Positions 25,378 to 33,683 of a stretch of 55,555 bases of DNA are shown piece by piece. The position numbers and the translations under genes are program-made. Position 1 is the stretch's first letter. Each line of letters opens with the position of its first letter. Under the pieces are notes generated by a model. It saw nothing but the letters and a program-made list of their open reading frames with translations, did not search any database and had not been told where the DNA came from. This stretch comes from Streptomyces longispororuber (GTDB taxonomy: Bacteria; Actinomycetota; Actinomycetes; Streptomycetales; Streptomycetaceae), in contig NZ_BNBT01000046.1 in the NCBI RefSeq assembly GCF_014656095.1, positions 1 through 55,555 of the forward strand, given 5' to 3'.

Positions 25378-28119
25378 GTGACACCCTGGACCAGCGGCCC
25401 CCGCCGCAGCCGGTCCCGTACCACCACTCCGGCGGCACCGGCCCGAGCCGCCCTGCCCGGCGCGGTGGCGCTCGCCCTGCTGGCGGCCGCCGGACCCATC
25501 GCCACACCTGCCACCGCCGCGCCGCGGGACGCCGCGCTCGACCTCACGGTGTCCCGCGCGCAGTGGATAGACCGTTCCACCGTCGCGTGGACGGTGCGGG
25601 ACCCGGACGCCCGGCACGCCGAGGTGCTGTCCGCACGCGACGGCGGCCTCACCACGGAGGGCGGAGACGTCCAAGGCGCGACCGACCGCATCCGCCTCAC
25701 CCGCGTCCCCGGCGGCCTCACCGACGCGCAGCGCGCCGCGTACCCGCACCTGAAGGACTACGCGGCCTTCCGCGTGGACCCCCGCGACCGCGACCGGACA
25801 CGCCGGGCCCTCACCGGGCAGCTCGCCGCCGTCCTGCGCGGCCCCGACGGCACCGCGCGCGCCGCGACCGGCGTCCAGACCCAGGGCGTGCTCGACGACC
25901 TGTACGCCCGGGCGGCGACCAGGGCCGAACTCGGCCCCGTGTTCCGGCACGGCCGGCCCCGCCTCGCCGTGTGGGCGCCCACCGCGCAGGACGTACGGCT
26001 CGACATCGGCGGGCGCACCGTGCCGATGCGGCGCGACGCGGCCTCCGGCGTCTGGTCGGCACGGGGACCCGCGAGCTGGACGGGCAAGCCGTACCGGTAC
26101 GTCGTGAAGGTGTGGGCGCCCAGCGTCCGCAAGGTCGTCGTCAACAAGGTCACCGACCCGTACGCGACCGCCCTGACCGCCGACTCCCGGCGCGCCCTCG
26201 TGGCCGACCTGCGCGACCCGCGGCTCGCGCCCAAGGGGTGGAAGGAGTTGCGCAAGCCGCCGGCGGCCCCGCTGCGCGACGCGCGCGTCCAGGAGCTGCA
26301 CGTCCGCGACTTCTCCGTCGCGGACCGCACGGCGAAGTATCCGGGCCGGTACCGGGCGTTCACCGACACCCGCTCCGCCGGCATGCGCCACCTGCGCAAG
26401 CTCGCGAAGGCCGGTACGTCGTACGTCCACCTGCTGCCCGCCTTCGACTTCGGCACGGTCCCCGAGCGCCCCGCCGACCAGGCGCGCCCCGACTGCGACC
26501 TGCCCGCCGCCGCGCCCGACTCCGAGGAGCAGCAGGCGTGCGTGGCGCGGACCGCCGCCGAGGACGCCTACAACTGGGGCTACGACCCGCTGCACTACAC
26601 CGTGCCCGAGGGCAGCTACGCGAGCGACCCCGACGGGACCCGCCGGACGCTCGAATTCCGCGAGATGGTGCAGGGCCTCAACCGCGCCGGCCTGCGGACC
26701 GTCATGGACGTCGTCTACAACCACACCGTGGCCGCCGGGCAGGACGACAGGTCCGTCCTCGACAGGATCGTGCCCGGCTACTACCACCGGCTGCTCGCCG
26801 ACGGCTCGGTGGCCACCTCCACGTGCTGCGCCAACACCGCGCCCGAGAACGCCATGATGGGCAAGCTCGTGGTGGACTCCGTCGTCACCTGGGCGCGCGC
26901 GTACAAGGTCGACGGCTTCCGCTTCGACCTCATGGGCCATCACCCCAAGGCGAACGTCCTCGCCGTGCGCAAGGCGCTGGACGCGCTGACGCCCGCGAAG
27001 GACGGCGTCGACGGCAAGAGGATCGTCCTGTACGGCGAGGGCTGGAACTTCGGCGAGGTCGCCGACGACGCCCGCTTCGTCCAGGCCACGCAGAAGAACA
27101 TGGCCGGCACCGGCGTCGCCACCTTCTCCGACCGGGCCCGCGACGCCGTGCGCGGCGGCGGCCCCTTCGACGCCGACCCGCGCGTGCAGGGCTTCGCGAG
27201 CGGCCTGTACACCGACCCCAACGGCTCGCCCGCCAACGGCAGCCGCGCCGAGCAGCGGGCCCGTCTGCTGCACTACCAGGACCTCCTCAAGGTGGGCCTC
27301 ACCGGCAACCTCGCGGCGTACGCCTTCACCGACTCCTCCGGCCGCCGCGTCACGGGCGCGGACGTCGACTACAACGGGGCGCCCGCGGGTTACGCGGCGG
27401 CCCCCGGCGACGCCGTGGCCTACGCCGACGCCCACGACAACGAGACGCTGTACGACGCCCTCGCCTACAAGCTTCCGCCGTCCACGACCCCGGCCGACCG
27501 GGCCCGGATGCAGGTCCTGGCGATGGCCACCGCCACGCTGTCGCAGGGCCCGGAGCTCTCCCAGGCGGGCAGCGACCTGCTCCGCTCCAAGTCCCTCGAC
27601 CGCAACTCCTTCGACAGCGGCGACTGGTTCAACGCCCTGCGCTGGGACTGCCGCGACGGCAACGGCTTCGGCCGCGGCCTGCCCCCGGCCGCCGACAACA
27701 AGGACAAGTGGCCGTACGCCAAGCCCCTCTTGGCCGACTCCGCCCTCGTGCCCGACTGCGAACGGATCGAGGGCGCATCGGCCACGTACCGGGACCTGCT
27801 GACGGTACGCACCACCGAGCCGGTGTTCTCCCTCGCGACCAGCGGCCAGGTGCAGCGGACGCTGTCCTTCCCGCTGTCCGGTGCACCGGGGGAGACGCCC
27901 GGCGTGCTCACCATGCGCCTCGGTGACCTGGTGGTCGTCTTCAACGCCACCCCGGACGCGCAGGACCAGCGCGTCGCCGGGCTCGCCGGCACGGCGTACG
28001 GGCTGCACCCCGTCCAGGCGCGCGGCGCCGACGCCGTGGTCAAGTCGGCCACGTACGCCAAGGGTTCGGGAACCTTCCGGGTGCCTGCCCGCACGGTCGC
28101 CGTCTTCCGACGCGGCTGA
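25378..28119 (+). CDS. Secreted pullulanase-type alpha-1,6-glucosidase, GH13
   Basis: A 913-residue debranching enzyme. I chose GTG 25378 (CAGGAGG upstream). The N-terminus is a secretion signal (AALPGAVALALLAAAGPIATPATAA). An N-terminal beta-rich part and a CBM48-like domain (RPRLAVWAPTAQDVRLDIG, residues ~195-280) precede the barrel. GH13 regions: MDVVYNHTV, GFRFDLMGHH with nucleophile Asp517, YGEGWNFGEV with Glu554, and ADAHDNETLYD with Asp687. The C-terminal part (NATPDAQDQ, then AYGLHPVQ) is the beta-sandwich of plant/bacterial pullulanases. It should cut alpha-1,6 links in starch or glycogen outside the cell and feed maltodextrins to MalEFG. Confidence 0.9.
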   Translation: MTPWTSGPRRSRSRTTTPAAPARAALPGAVALALLAAAGPIATPATAAPRDAALDLTVSRAQWIDRSTVAWTVRDPDARHAEVLSARDGGLTTEGGDVQGATDRIRLTRVPGGLTDAQRAAYPHLKDYAAFRVDPRDRDRTRRALTGQLAAVLRGPDGTARAATGVQTQGVLDDLYARAATRAELGPVFRHGRPRLAVWAPTAQDVRLDIGGRTVPMRRDAASGVWSARGPASWTGKPYRYVVKVWAPSVRKVVVNKVTDPYATALTADSRRALVADLRDPRLAPKGWKELRKPPAAPLRDARVQELHVRDFSVADRTAKYPGRYRAFTDTRSAGMRHLRKLAKAGTSYVHLLPAFDFGTVPERPADQARPDCDLPAAAPDSEEQQACVARTAAEDAYNWGYDPLHYTVPEGSYASDPDGTRRTLEFREMVQGLNRAGLRTVMDVVYNHTVAAGQDDRSVLDRIVPGYYHRLLADGSVATSTCCANTAPENAMMGKLVVDSVVTWARAYKVDGFRFDLMGHHPKANVLAVRKALDALTPAKDGVDGKRIVLYGEGWNFGEVADDARFVQATQKNMAGTGVATFSDRARDAVRGGGPFDADPRVQGFASGLYTDPNGSPANGSRAEQRARLLHYQDLLKVGLTGNLAAYAFTDSSGRRVTGADVDYNGAPAGYAAAPGDAVAYADAHDNETLYDALAYKLPPSTTPADRARMQVLAMATATLSQGPELSQAGSDLLRSKSLDRNSFDSGDWFNALRWDCRDGNGFGRGLPPAADNKDKWPYAKPLLADSALVPDCERIEGASATYRDLLTVRTTEPVFSLATSGQVQRTLSFPLSGAPGETPGVLTMRLGDLVVVFNATPDAQDQRVAGLAGTAYGLHPVQARGADAVVKSATYAKGSGTFRVPARTVAVFRRG

Positions 28120-28765
28120 TCCCGCGCCCGGCCCCGCTGCCCCCACGGAGCCGCATGACACGCAACCGCGCGACGCGGGGCTGCGCCGACGCCAGCGCAG
28201 GGGGCGGGGAGCCGGAGGGCGCGCGGCGCGCGCTCCGGCGCCCGGCGGCGGGTGGCGCGCCGTCCACGACCCCGCCCAAGGGTCGCCGAACGCGACGGCT
28301 TCCTCGTCCACCGCTGGACCCTGCGTCCCGGCCGGGCCGTGCCGGTGGGGCGACACCTGTTCGCCGGCCGGTACGAGCCCCCGGACGGCAGGCGCGATGC
28401 GGGTGACGACACGTACGCGGTGCACGCCCGCGCGGCGGGTCAACGGGGCGACGCTGGGGGCGACTTCACCCCGGCGTCCCGCTGCACCGCGCGCCCCGGC
28501 ACGGCCCCTTCGGCCACGCACGCGCGATAAGTGTTTTTCATGAGATTCCTTCACTCATTCGCCGCAGTATCCGCCATAGTGGGGCGGCGTTAGTTGGGAT
28601 ATGACGAAGGCTACTGGTGACGGGTGTTTTGGAGTTCTCGCAGCTCAGCAGCGGGATAATGATCCGGTTGAGCGATCGGTGAGGTTGGGGCCGTACATCT
28701 ACACTCCCGCTCCGAGACACCCCTCGGCCCCCACCAATGGAACGCTGACCAAAGGTGGACTCCCG
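28120..28765. other. 646-bp non-coding region with an AT-rich promoter-like second half
   Basis: From 28120 to ~28530 the DNA is GC-rich; a frame around 28280-28410 (RDGFLVHRWTLRPGRAVPVG) has weak protein-like texture and could be a gene remnant, but nothing supports a live gene. From ~28530 to 28765 the GC content falls sharply (GTGTTTTTCATGAGATTCC) and codon-third-position bias vanishes, so this is probably a promoter and leader region for the genes that follow. Confidence 0.5.
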
Positions 28766-28891
28766 GTGACGCTCCGGGCGACGGAGCCGTTGATCCGGGA
28801 ATTCGTGGAAGCGATGAGCTGTTTGGAGGCCGACCTTTCCCGCCGCTGGCTCGGTACGCAGGACCGGTCCGTTTTCTCCGGAGCAGAGTAG
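28766..28891 (+). CDS. Small hypothetical protein (41 aa)
   Basis: A short frame from GTG 28766 with AAAGGTGG ~7 nt upstream. Third positions are mostly G or C from this codon onward, whereas the longer frame back to ATG 28601 has AT-rich third positions and looks non-coding. The product TLRATEPLIREFVEAMSCLE then DLSRRWLG is amphipathic and helical. Family not recognised. It ends 12 bp before the DUF2637 gene and may be co-translated with it. Confidence 0.45.
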   Translation: MTLRATEPLIREFVEAMSCLEADLSRRWLGTQDRSVFSGAE

Positions 28892-28903
28892 TCGGGCCGT
28901 ACC

Positions 28904-29731
28904 GTGTATCACGAGCGAGCCGACCACCCTGACCTCTTCGGTCAGCCGGGTACGTTTCCCCAGGTCGGAACGGGCCGGCACCGGGCTTCCGCGGACGCTT
29001 TCCTGGACGCCTCGATGTCCACGGATCCGACCTGGGATCCCACCGAGGAATTGGCCTTCATGCTTCAGGACGCGATGGAGGAACAACGTGAACCGCGCCT
29101 GAAGTTCCCCACGGGTCGCGACGACGCCGACCCCCTTCCCGACTCCACCCTGAGCAACCTCCAGGCAATCACGGAGGAATTGCCGCCGGTACGACGGGTG
29201 CGCCGAGGACACCGCCGCGTCCGGGAACGCCGGAATTACAGCCGGCTGCGGCTCCTCAGCCTGATCGTCGCCGGACTCGCGGCGGCGATCGCCTCCGCGG
29301 TGAGTTTCTTCGGCGGCATGGTCGCCTACGGCCCGCTGCACCTCGTGGCCGAAAGCCGTACGTCGGACGGAATGGTCGCGTGGTGGCCGCTGCTCGTGTA
29401 CGGGCCCTGGGTGGTGGCGGCGCTCTCCGTTCTGCGGGCCGCGCTGCACCAGCGGCGCGCCGTCCACTCCTGGTGCGTCGTCCTCTTCTTCTCGGTGACC
29501 GCGGTCGTCATGTGCGTCCTGCAGTCGCCGAGATCCGTCACGGGCCACATGGTGGCGGCCCTGCCCTGCATCGCGTCGCTGGCGTGCTTCCAGCAACTGA
29601 TCCGCCAGATCACCCTGACCCGCCCGCCCCGCCGCGCCGTACCCCGCCACCGCGTACGCCGCCCCACCCCGGAGGCACCGCCCGCGACGCCACCGAAGGC
29701 CCCCCAGGTCCCGCGCCGCAAGTCGCTGTGA
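28904..29731 (+). CDS. DUF2637-type membrane protein
   Basis: A 275-residue protein. The first ~110 residues are charged and cytoplasmic (TWDPTEELAFMLQDAMEEQ). Four membrane segments follow from about residue 123: LSLIVAGLAAAIASAVSFFGG, WWPLLVYGPWVVAALSVLRAAL, SWCVVLFFSVTAVVMCVL and MVAALPCIASLACFQQL. This is the pattern of the Streptomyces DUF2637 family, often linked to plasmid or integrative-element genes, though nothing mobile is seen here. The C-terminus is Arg/Pro-rich. The GTG start at 28904 lacks a good ribosome binding site; ATG 29059 is an alternative. Function unknown. Confidence 0.68.
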   Translation: MYHERADHPDLFGQPGTFPQVGTGRHRASADAFLDASMSTDPTWDPTEELAFMLQDAMEEQREPRLKFPTGRDDADPLPDSTLSNLQAITEELPPVRRVRRGHRRVRERRNYSRLRLLSLIVAGLAAAIASAVSFFGGMVAYGPLHLVAESRTSDGMVAWWPLLVYGPWVVAALSVLRAALHQRRAVHSWCVVLFFSVTAVVMCVLQSPRSVTGHMVAALPCIASLACFQQLIRQITLTRPPRRAVPRHRVRRPTPEAPPATPPKAPQVPRRKSL

Positions 29732-29774
29732 ACGAAGGGCCCCGGAGGCCGGGGCGGCACCCCGCCCCCGCACG

Positions 29775-29835
29775 CGTACGGCTCACTGTCACCGGACGGC
29801 CTCACCGAGGCCGCCCGGTGACGGTGAGCCGTACG
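29775..29835. terminator. Long hairpin, probable terminator
   Basis: Left arm 29775-29795 (CGTACGGCTCACTGTCACCGG would be the arm; 21 positions) pairs with 29815-29835 with a single mismatch. The 19-bp loop itself can fold (CGGCCTC/GAGGCCG). It lies 44 bp after the DUF2637 stop. There is no T-run, as is usual for Streptomyces terminators. Confidence 0.75.
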
Positions 29836-30212
29836 TGCTCCTGAGCGGCACAGCCAGGGCCGGTGCGCGGTGGGCCGCGTACCGCACCGACGTCACCCCG
29901 TTCCTGCGCGGTGGTTCCGGTCCGGGCGACAAGCCCCGGCAGCGCCGCGTGCTCGAACTCGCCCTGCACCCGCGCCGATTGCGGTCCGCCGCGCGGCGGA
30001 GGCGGGTGGTCCCCGGGGCTGACGCGCCGGACCCGGCGCTCGCGGAGCCTGTCGTCCGGGGCGCGGAAGCGCGCCCGAGACGCCGAGGACGACCGGGACG
30101 ACGGGGATACGGAGGCGGTCTGGCCTTCGGCGGCCTCGGCCTCGCCCTTCTCGTGGCCGCCCGCTCCTACGCGGCCCGCACCCGCCCCCGCTGCGCGGCC
30201 GCCCGGCGGTGA
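29835..30212 (+). CDS. Doubtful hypothetical protein (125 aa)
   Basis: An open frame from GTG 29835 with high GC at third positions, Arg-rich, and one possible membrane segment near the C-terminus (LAFGGLGLALLVAARSYA). There is no ribosome binding site, and the start falls in the right arm of the hairpin. An alternative frame (29863-30336) is equally open. It may be non-coding or a gene remnant. The rest of the 29732-30427 gap holds nothing recognisable. Confidence 0.25.
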   Translation: MLLSGTARAGARWAAYRTDVTPFLRGGSGPGDKPRQRRVLELALHPRRLRSAARRRRVVPGADAPDPALAEPVVRGAEARPRRRGRPGRRGYGGGLAFGGLGLALLVAARSYAARTRPRCAAARR

Positions 30213-30427
30213 GCAGTGGCCGCGTGGCGGAGCCGGTTCGTGCCGGGCCGCGCGCCCGGGTCAGCCTTTCCGGTGCCCGAGGGCCGCTTCGGCGGACGGG
30301 GCGGCCGCCCGTGCGCGAGTATCCGTTCCGGCGTGAGGCAATCAGCGGAACAATGGCACCGGGGTCGGCGCCGTGCCCCGGGCAGCGAGTCCGGGGCGGC
30401 TCGCACACCAGGAGAGAGGGTTGCGTG

Positions 30428-31183
30428 ATGGCACAGTGGGAGCGGGACGAACGCCTCGCGCGGGCCTTCCTGGAGCTGGCCGACACCTTGAAGGACGGCT
30501 TCTACCTGGTCGACTTCCTGCACGTGCTGACGGACCACATGATCGCGTTGCTGGACGTGTCGGCGATCGGCGTCGTCATGGTCGACGCCCAGGGCAGGCT
30601 CGTCGACGTGACCGCCTCCACCCACACCGCGCACCAGTTGGAGGAGGCGCAGGTCGAGTTCGACGAGGGCCCCTGCAAGGACAGTTGCGCGCAGCGCGCG
30701 CAGGTCGGCCCGGTGGTCCTGTCCGAGCCCGCGACCGTCGAACGCTGGCCGCGCTTCACCAAGGCCGCCCGCAAGGCCGGTCTCGGCGCTGTGGCCGCGC
30801 TGCCGCTGCGCCTGCGCGAGGAGGTCATCGGCGCGGTGAACGTCTTCCACGTCCGCCCCGACGGCCTGCACCCCGCCGCGCTGCGCCTCGGGCAGGCCCT
30901 GTCGGACGCGGCCACCATCGGCATCATGCACCAGCGCCTCTCCCACGACCAGGCCGAACGCGTCGGCCAGCTCCAGACCGCGCTCGACAGCCGCATCGTG
31001 ATCGAACAGGCCAAAGGAGCCCTCGGGTCCCGGCTGGCCCTCTCGCCCGACACCGCCTTTCAGCGGCTGCGCGCCCACGCCCGCGCGAACCGCATGTCCC
31101 TGACCAAGCTCTGCCAGCAGGTCATCGAGGGCCGCGTGGCCATCGAGACGTTCGGCGCGCCGCCCGGCCGGCGTCGCCCCTGA
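30428..31183 (+). CDS. GAF and ANTAR domain protein (putative RNA-binding antiterminator)
   Basis: A 251-residue cytoplasmic sensor from ATG 30428 (GGAGAGAGGG upstream). A GAF domain spans residues ~15-165 (VDFLHVLTDHMIALLDVSAIGVVMVDAQG, then FDEGPCKDSCAQ and PLRLREEVIGAVNVF). An ANTAR domain covers residues ~180-240 (IVIEQAKGALGSRL, then AFQRLRAHARANRMSLTKLCQQVIEG). ANTAR domains bind paired RNA hairpins and prevent termination. The Cys pair CKDSC in the GAF part is shared by many actinobacterial GAF-ANTAR proteins. The signal and RNA target are unknown. Confidence 0.87.
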   Translation: MAQWERDERLARAFLELADTLKDGFYLVDFLHVLTDHMIALLDVSAIGVVMVDAQGRLVDVTASTHTAHQLEEAQVEFDEGPCKDSCAQRAQVGPVVLSEPATVERWPRFTKAARKAGLGAVAALPLRLREEVIGAVNVFHVRPDGLHPAALRLGQALSDAATIGIMHQRLSHDQAERVGQLQTALDSRIVIEQAKGALGSRLALSPDTAFQRLRAHARANRMSLTKLCQQVIEGRVAIETFGAPPGRRRP

Positions 31184-31244
31184 CGGCCTCTCCGCAGCCC
31201 GCAGCGGCCCGCGCCACCGGCGCACCACCGCAGCCGAACGCCCC

Positions 31245-31790
31245 TCAGGGGTGCATCCGGGCGCCCTTGAGGACCTTGTCGACCGCGGTGCGCGGGCCGT
31301 GCACGGCGAGGCCCACCAGGTCCAGGTCGGCGGCGGGGACGGCGCGTACCGCCGCGCGGTTGTCCCGGTCGTTGCCGGTGGCGAACAGGTCGGAGGTGAA
31401 CACCGCCCGGGGCAGACCGCGCGCCAGGGCGCGGCCGTGGGCCGCGGTGAGCACCTCCTTCGTGCCCTCGAAGACCAGCACGGGCTGGCGGAACATCGGC
31501 AGGTACGGCGTGCCGTCCGCGTCGGCGTACGGCTCCCCGATCACCTCGGGGACCTGCGTACCCAGGCCGCTGACCAGGAAGGCGGTCACGTTCAGGCGCT
31601 GCCACGTCCTGAGGTCCGCGCGCAGCAGGACCGCGATCTTGGTGTCGAAGCGTACGGGTGCGGACGCGGGCGTGGGCGTGGGTGCGGATGCGGGTGTGGG
31701 CGCGGTCGCGGGCACGGGCGCGGATGCGGTCGCGGGCGTGGTCACGGACGCGGGCTCGGGCGCGGTGGTGGTGCTGTCGGTCGTCGTCAT
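31245..31790 (-). CDS. DUF2000 family protein with low-complexity N-terminus
   Basis: A 181-residue protein read from ATG 31790. The first ~45 residues are an Ala/Pro/Thr/Ser run made by a degenerate 6-bp repeat. The DUF2000 domain follows: FDTKIAVLLRADLRTWQRLNVTAFLVSGLG, PYLPMFRQPVLVFEGTKEVL, and RAVFTSDLFATGNDRDNRAAV. The family is small (~135 aa) and of unknown chemistry. It diverges from an AraC regulator with a 49-bp spacer, a pairing common for DUF2000 genes, which suggests joint control. Confidence 0.8.
   Translation of the reverse strand: MTTTDSTTTAPEPASVTTPATASAPVPATAPTPASAPTPTPASAPVRFDTKIAVLLRADLRTWQRLNVTAFLVSGLGTQVPEVIGEPYADADGTPYLPMFRQPVLVFEGTKEVLTAAHGRALARGLPRAVFTSDLFATGNDRDNRAAVRAVPAADLDLVGLAVHGPRTAVDKVLKGARMHP
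31655..31765 (-). repeat. Degenerate GCGGGC/GTGGGC hexanucleotide repeat in the DUF2000 gene
   Basis: About 110 bp made of variants of GCGGGYGYGGGC/GCGGAT, in frame, encoding alternating Ala-Pro/Ala-Thr/Ala-Ser dipeptides in the N-terminal tail. The unit is diverged. Confidence 0.75.
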
Positions 31791-31839
31791 GCCCTGAGCC
31801 TGCCGATCACCCCGCCGGGCCGTCTTGTACGTTCTTTGC

Positions 31840-32673
31840 ATGCCGCGCCCGCAGGAGGTCACCGCGTGGCGCCCGCGCGTGCCGGGCGTCGAGGAGGTCC
31901 TCCACGCCCGCTTCACCGAGCACGCCTACCCGATGCACGTGCACGACGCCTGGACCCTGCTGATCGTCGACGACGGCGCGGTCCGCTACGACCTGGACCG
32001 GCACGAGCGCGGCACCCCGCACGACACGGTCTCCCTGCTGCCGCCGCAGGTCCCGCACAACGGCTCGCCCGCCACCGCGCACGGCTTCCGCAAGCGGGTG
32101 CTGTACCTGGCCACGACCGTCCTCGACGACCGCTTCGTCGGCCCGGCCGTGGACGCCCCCGACATCGCCGACCCGCTGCTGCGCCACCGCGTGGGGCAAC
32201 TGCACACCGCCCTCGCGCGGCCGGGCGACGAGCTGGAGGCCGAGAGCCGCCTGGCCCTGATCGGCGACCGGCTCCGCGCCCATCTGCGCCCCCGCCTCGC
32301 CGCGCCGCCGCGGCGGCCCACGCGCACGGTCGCGCACCGGCTGCGCGACCTGCTCGACGCGCGGCTGCCGCACGGCCTCACCCTGGGCGAGGCCGCGGCC
32401 CTGGTGCACGCCCACCCCTCGCACCTGGTCAGGGCGTTCAGCGCGGCCTTCGGCATCGCGCCGCACCAGTACCTGATGGCCCGCAGGGTCGACCGGGCCC
32501 GCCGCCTGCTGCTCGACGGCCACCCCGTCACCGAGGTCGCGGCGGCGGCCGGCTTCTACGACCAGGCGCACCTGACCCGGCACTTCAAGCGCCTGCTCGG
32601 CGTGACCCCGGGACGCTACGCGGGGCGCCGCCCGCCCGGCGGACCGGCGCCGGACGACTGGACCCTCCCGTAA
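31840..32673 (+). CDS. AraC family transcriptional regulator
   Basis: A 277-residue activator. The N-terminal cupin (residues ~15-115) has HVHDAWTLLIVDDGAVRYDLD and LLPPQVPHNG. The C-terminal AraC DNA-binding domain holds two HTHs: LTLGEAAALVHAHPSHLVRAF and VTEVAAAAGFYDQAHLTRHFKRLLGVTPGRY. ATG 31840 has no Shine-Dalgarno; TACGTT at 31828-31833 ends 6 nt before it, which indicates a leaderless mRNA. It diverges from the DUF2000 gene, its likely target. Confidence 0.9.
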   Translation: MPRPQEVTAWRPRVPGVEEVLHARFTEHAYPMHVHDAWTLLIVDDGAVRYDLDRHERGTPHDTVSLLPPQVPHNGSPATAHGFRKRVLYLATTVLDDRFVGPAVDAPDIADPLLRHRVGQLHTALARPGDELEAESRLALIGDRLRAHLRPRLAAPPRRPTRTVAHRLRDLLDARLPHGLTLGEAAALVHAHPSHLVRAFSAAFGIAPHQYLMARRVDRARRLLLDGHPVTEVAAAAGFYDQAHLTRHFKRLLGVTPGRYAGRRPPGGPAPDDWTLP

Positions 32674-32696
32674 CAGGAGGCCCTAGCGTCCCGGGC

Positions 32697-33587
32697 ATGA
32701 ACATAGTTGTGCACGACACGGCGTCCGCCATGGCCGACCTCCTGCGCCGCCCGGTGGCACAGCGGCCCGACGCCCTGCGGGACATGCTCGCGCCGCTGCA
32801 GGAGGTCATGGGCCCGGCCCTGGGCGGGGCGGACGTCACCGACACGCACCGGCGGGGCAGCGGCTTCCGCGTCGACCGCGACGACCCCCGCCACCCCGAG
32901 GCCCTGCGGCGGATGCGGAACGCGGGCGTCTGGCAGCGGATCGAGGACAGCCTGCACGCGGCACGGGAACGGCTGGCCGCCGCGGCGCCCGGCGCCCGGA
33001 GCGCCGACACCGTGCATGTCGTCCTCGTGCTCGGCGACCCCGACGACGAGCTGCTGGCCGTCGACAGCGCGGGCTACTTCGGCATGGGCGGCATCCCCGG
33101 CGCGATCCACCTCACGATGTGGCCCACCGCCACCAGCCTCGCGAAGATCGGCCACGCCGCGGCGCACGAACTCCACCACAACGTCCGCTACGCCAACGTG
33201 ACCTGGGACCCCGCGACGGTCACGGTCGGCGAGCAGGTCGTGGCGGAGGGCCTCGCCGAGGCGTTCGTACGGGAGCTGGCGGGGGAGGCGGCCATGGGCC
33301 CCTGGGCGACGTCGCTGTCCGGCGCGGAGCTGGACACCGCCCACGAGAAGGTCACGGCCGCGATCGACGTGGCCGGGATGGCGAACCTGCCTCCGTACGT
33401 GTACGGCGACGCCATCGCGCGGTCCATGGGCCTCGACCCCGTCGGCCTGCCCTACTGCGCCGGGTACGCCGCAGGGCTGCGGATCGCCGACGCGCATCTG
33501 GCGGCCTCCGGCCTGACCGCCGCGGGGAGCGTGGCGCTGCCGGCGCGTGAGGTCCTCACGAACGCGGGGGTGCCGGCCCGTGCGTGA
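32697..33587 (+). CDS. DUF2268 domain putative zinc-dependent metalloprotease
   Basis: A 296-residue protein with an HExxH zinc motif, HELHH at residues 157-161. A downstream Glu in VVAEGLAEAFVREL (typical third ligand region) fits a gluzincin fold as in DUF2268. SAGYFGMGGIPGAIHLTMWPT precedes the motif. No signal peptide, so likely cytoplasmic. ATG 32697; an AGGAGG lies a bit far (about 16 nt) upstream. It starts 24 bp after the AraC gene and may share its transcript. Substrate unknown. Confidence 0.82.
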   Translation: MNIVVHDTASAMADLLRRPVAQRPDALRDMLAPLQEVMGPALGGADVTDTHRRGSGFRVDRDDPRHPEALRRMRNAGVWQRIEDSLHAARERLAAAAPGARSADTVHVVLVLGDPDDELLAVDSAGYFGMGGIPGAIHLTMWPTATSLAKIGHAAAHELHHNVRYANVTWDPATVTVGEQVVAEGLAEAFVRELAGEAAMGPWATSLSGAELDTAHEKVTAAIDVAGMANLPPYVYGDAIARSMGLDPVGLPYCAGYAAGLRIADAHLAASGLTAAGSVALPAREVLTNAGVPARA

Positions 33588-33683
33588 GGCGGCACCCGCA
33601 GCCGTGCCACCCGGCCCCGGGACCGGCGCCCCCGGCCCGCCTCCCGTACGCCCCTGCCGCGCGAGGTGCGTGACACTGTGCGG

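Noticed and set aside
28252..28530. Plus-strand frame after the pullulanase
   Set aside because: Weak texture and no ribosome binding site; noted only as a possible remnant.
28601..28765. Longer N-terminus for the 41-residue protein
   Set aside because: Third codon positions are AT-rich here, unlike real genes of this genome; GTG 28766 has the better signal.
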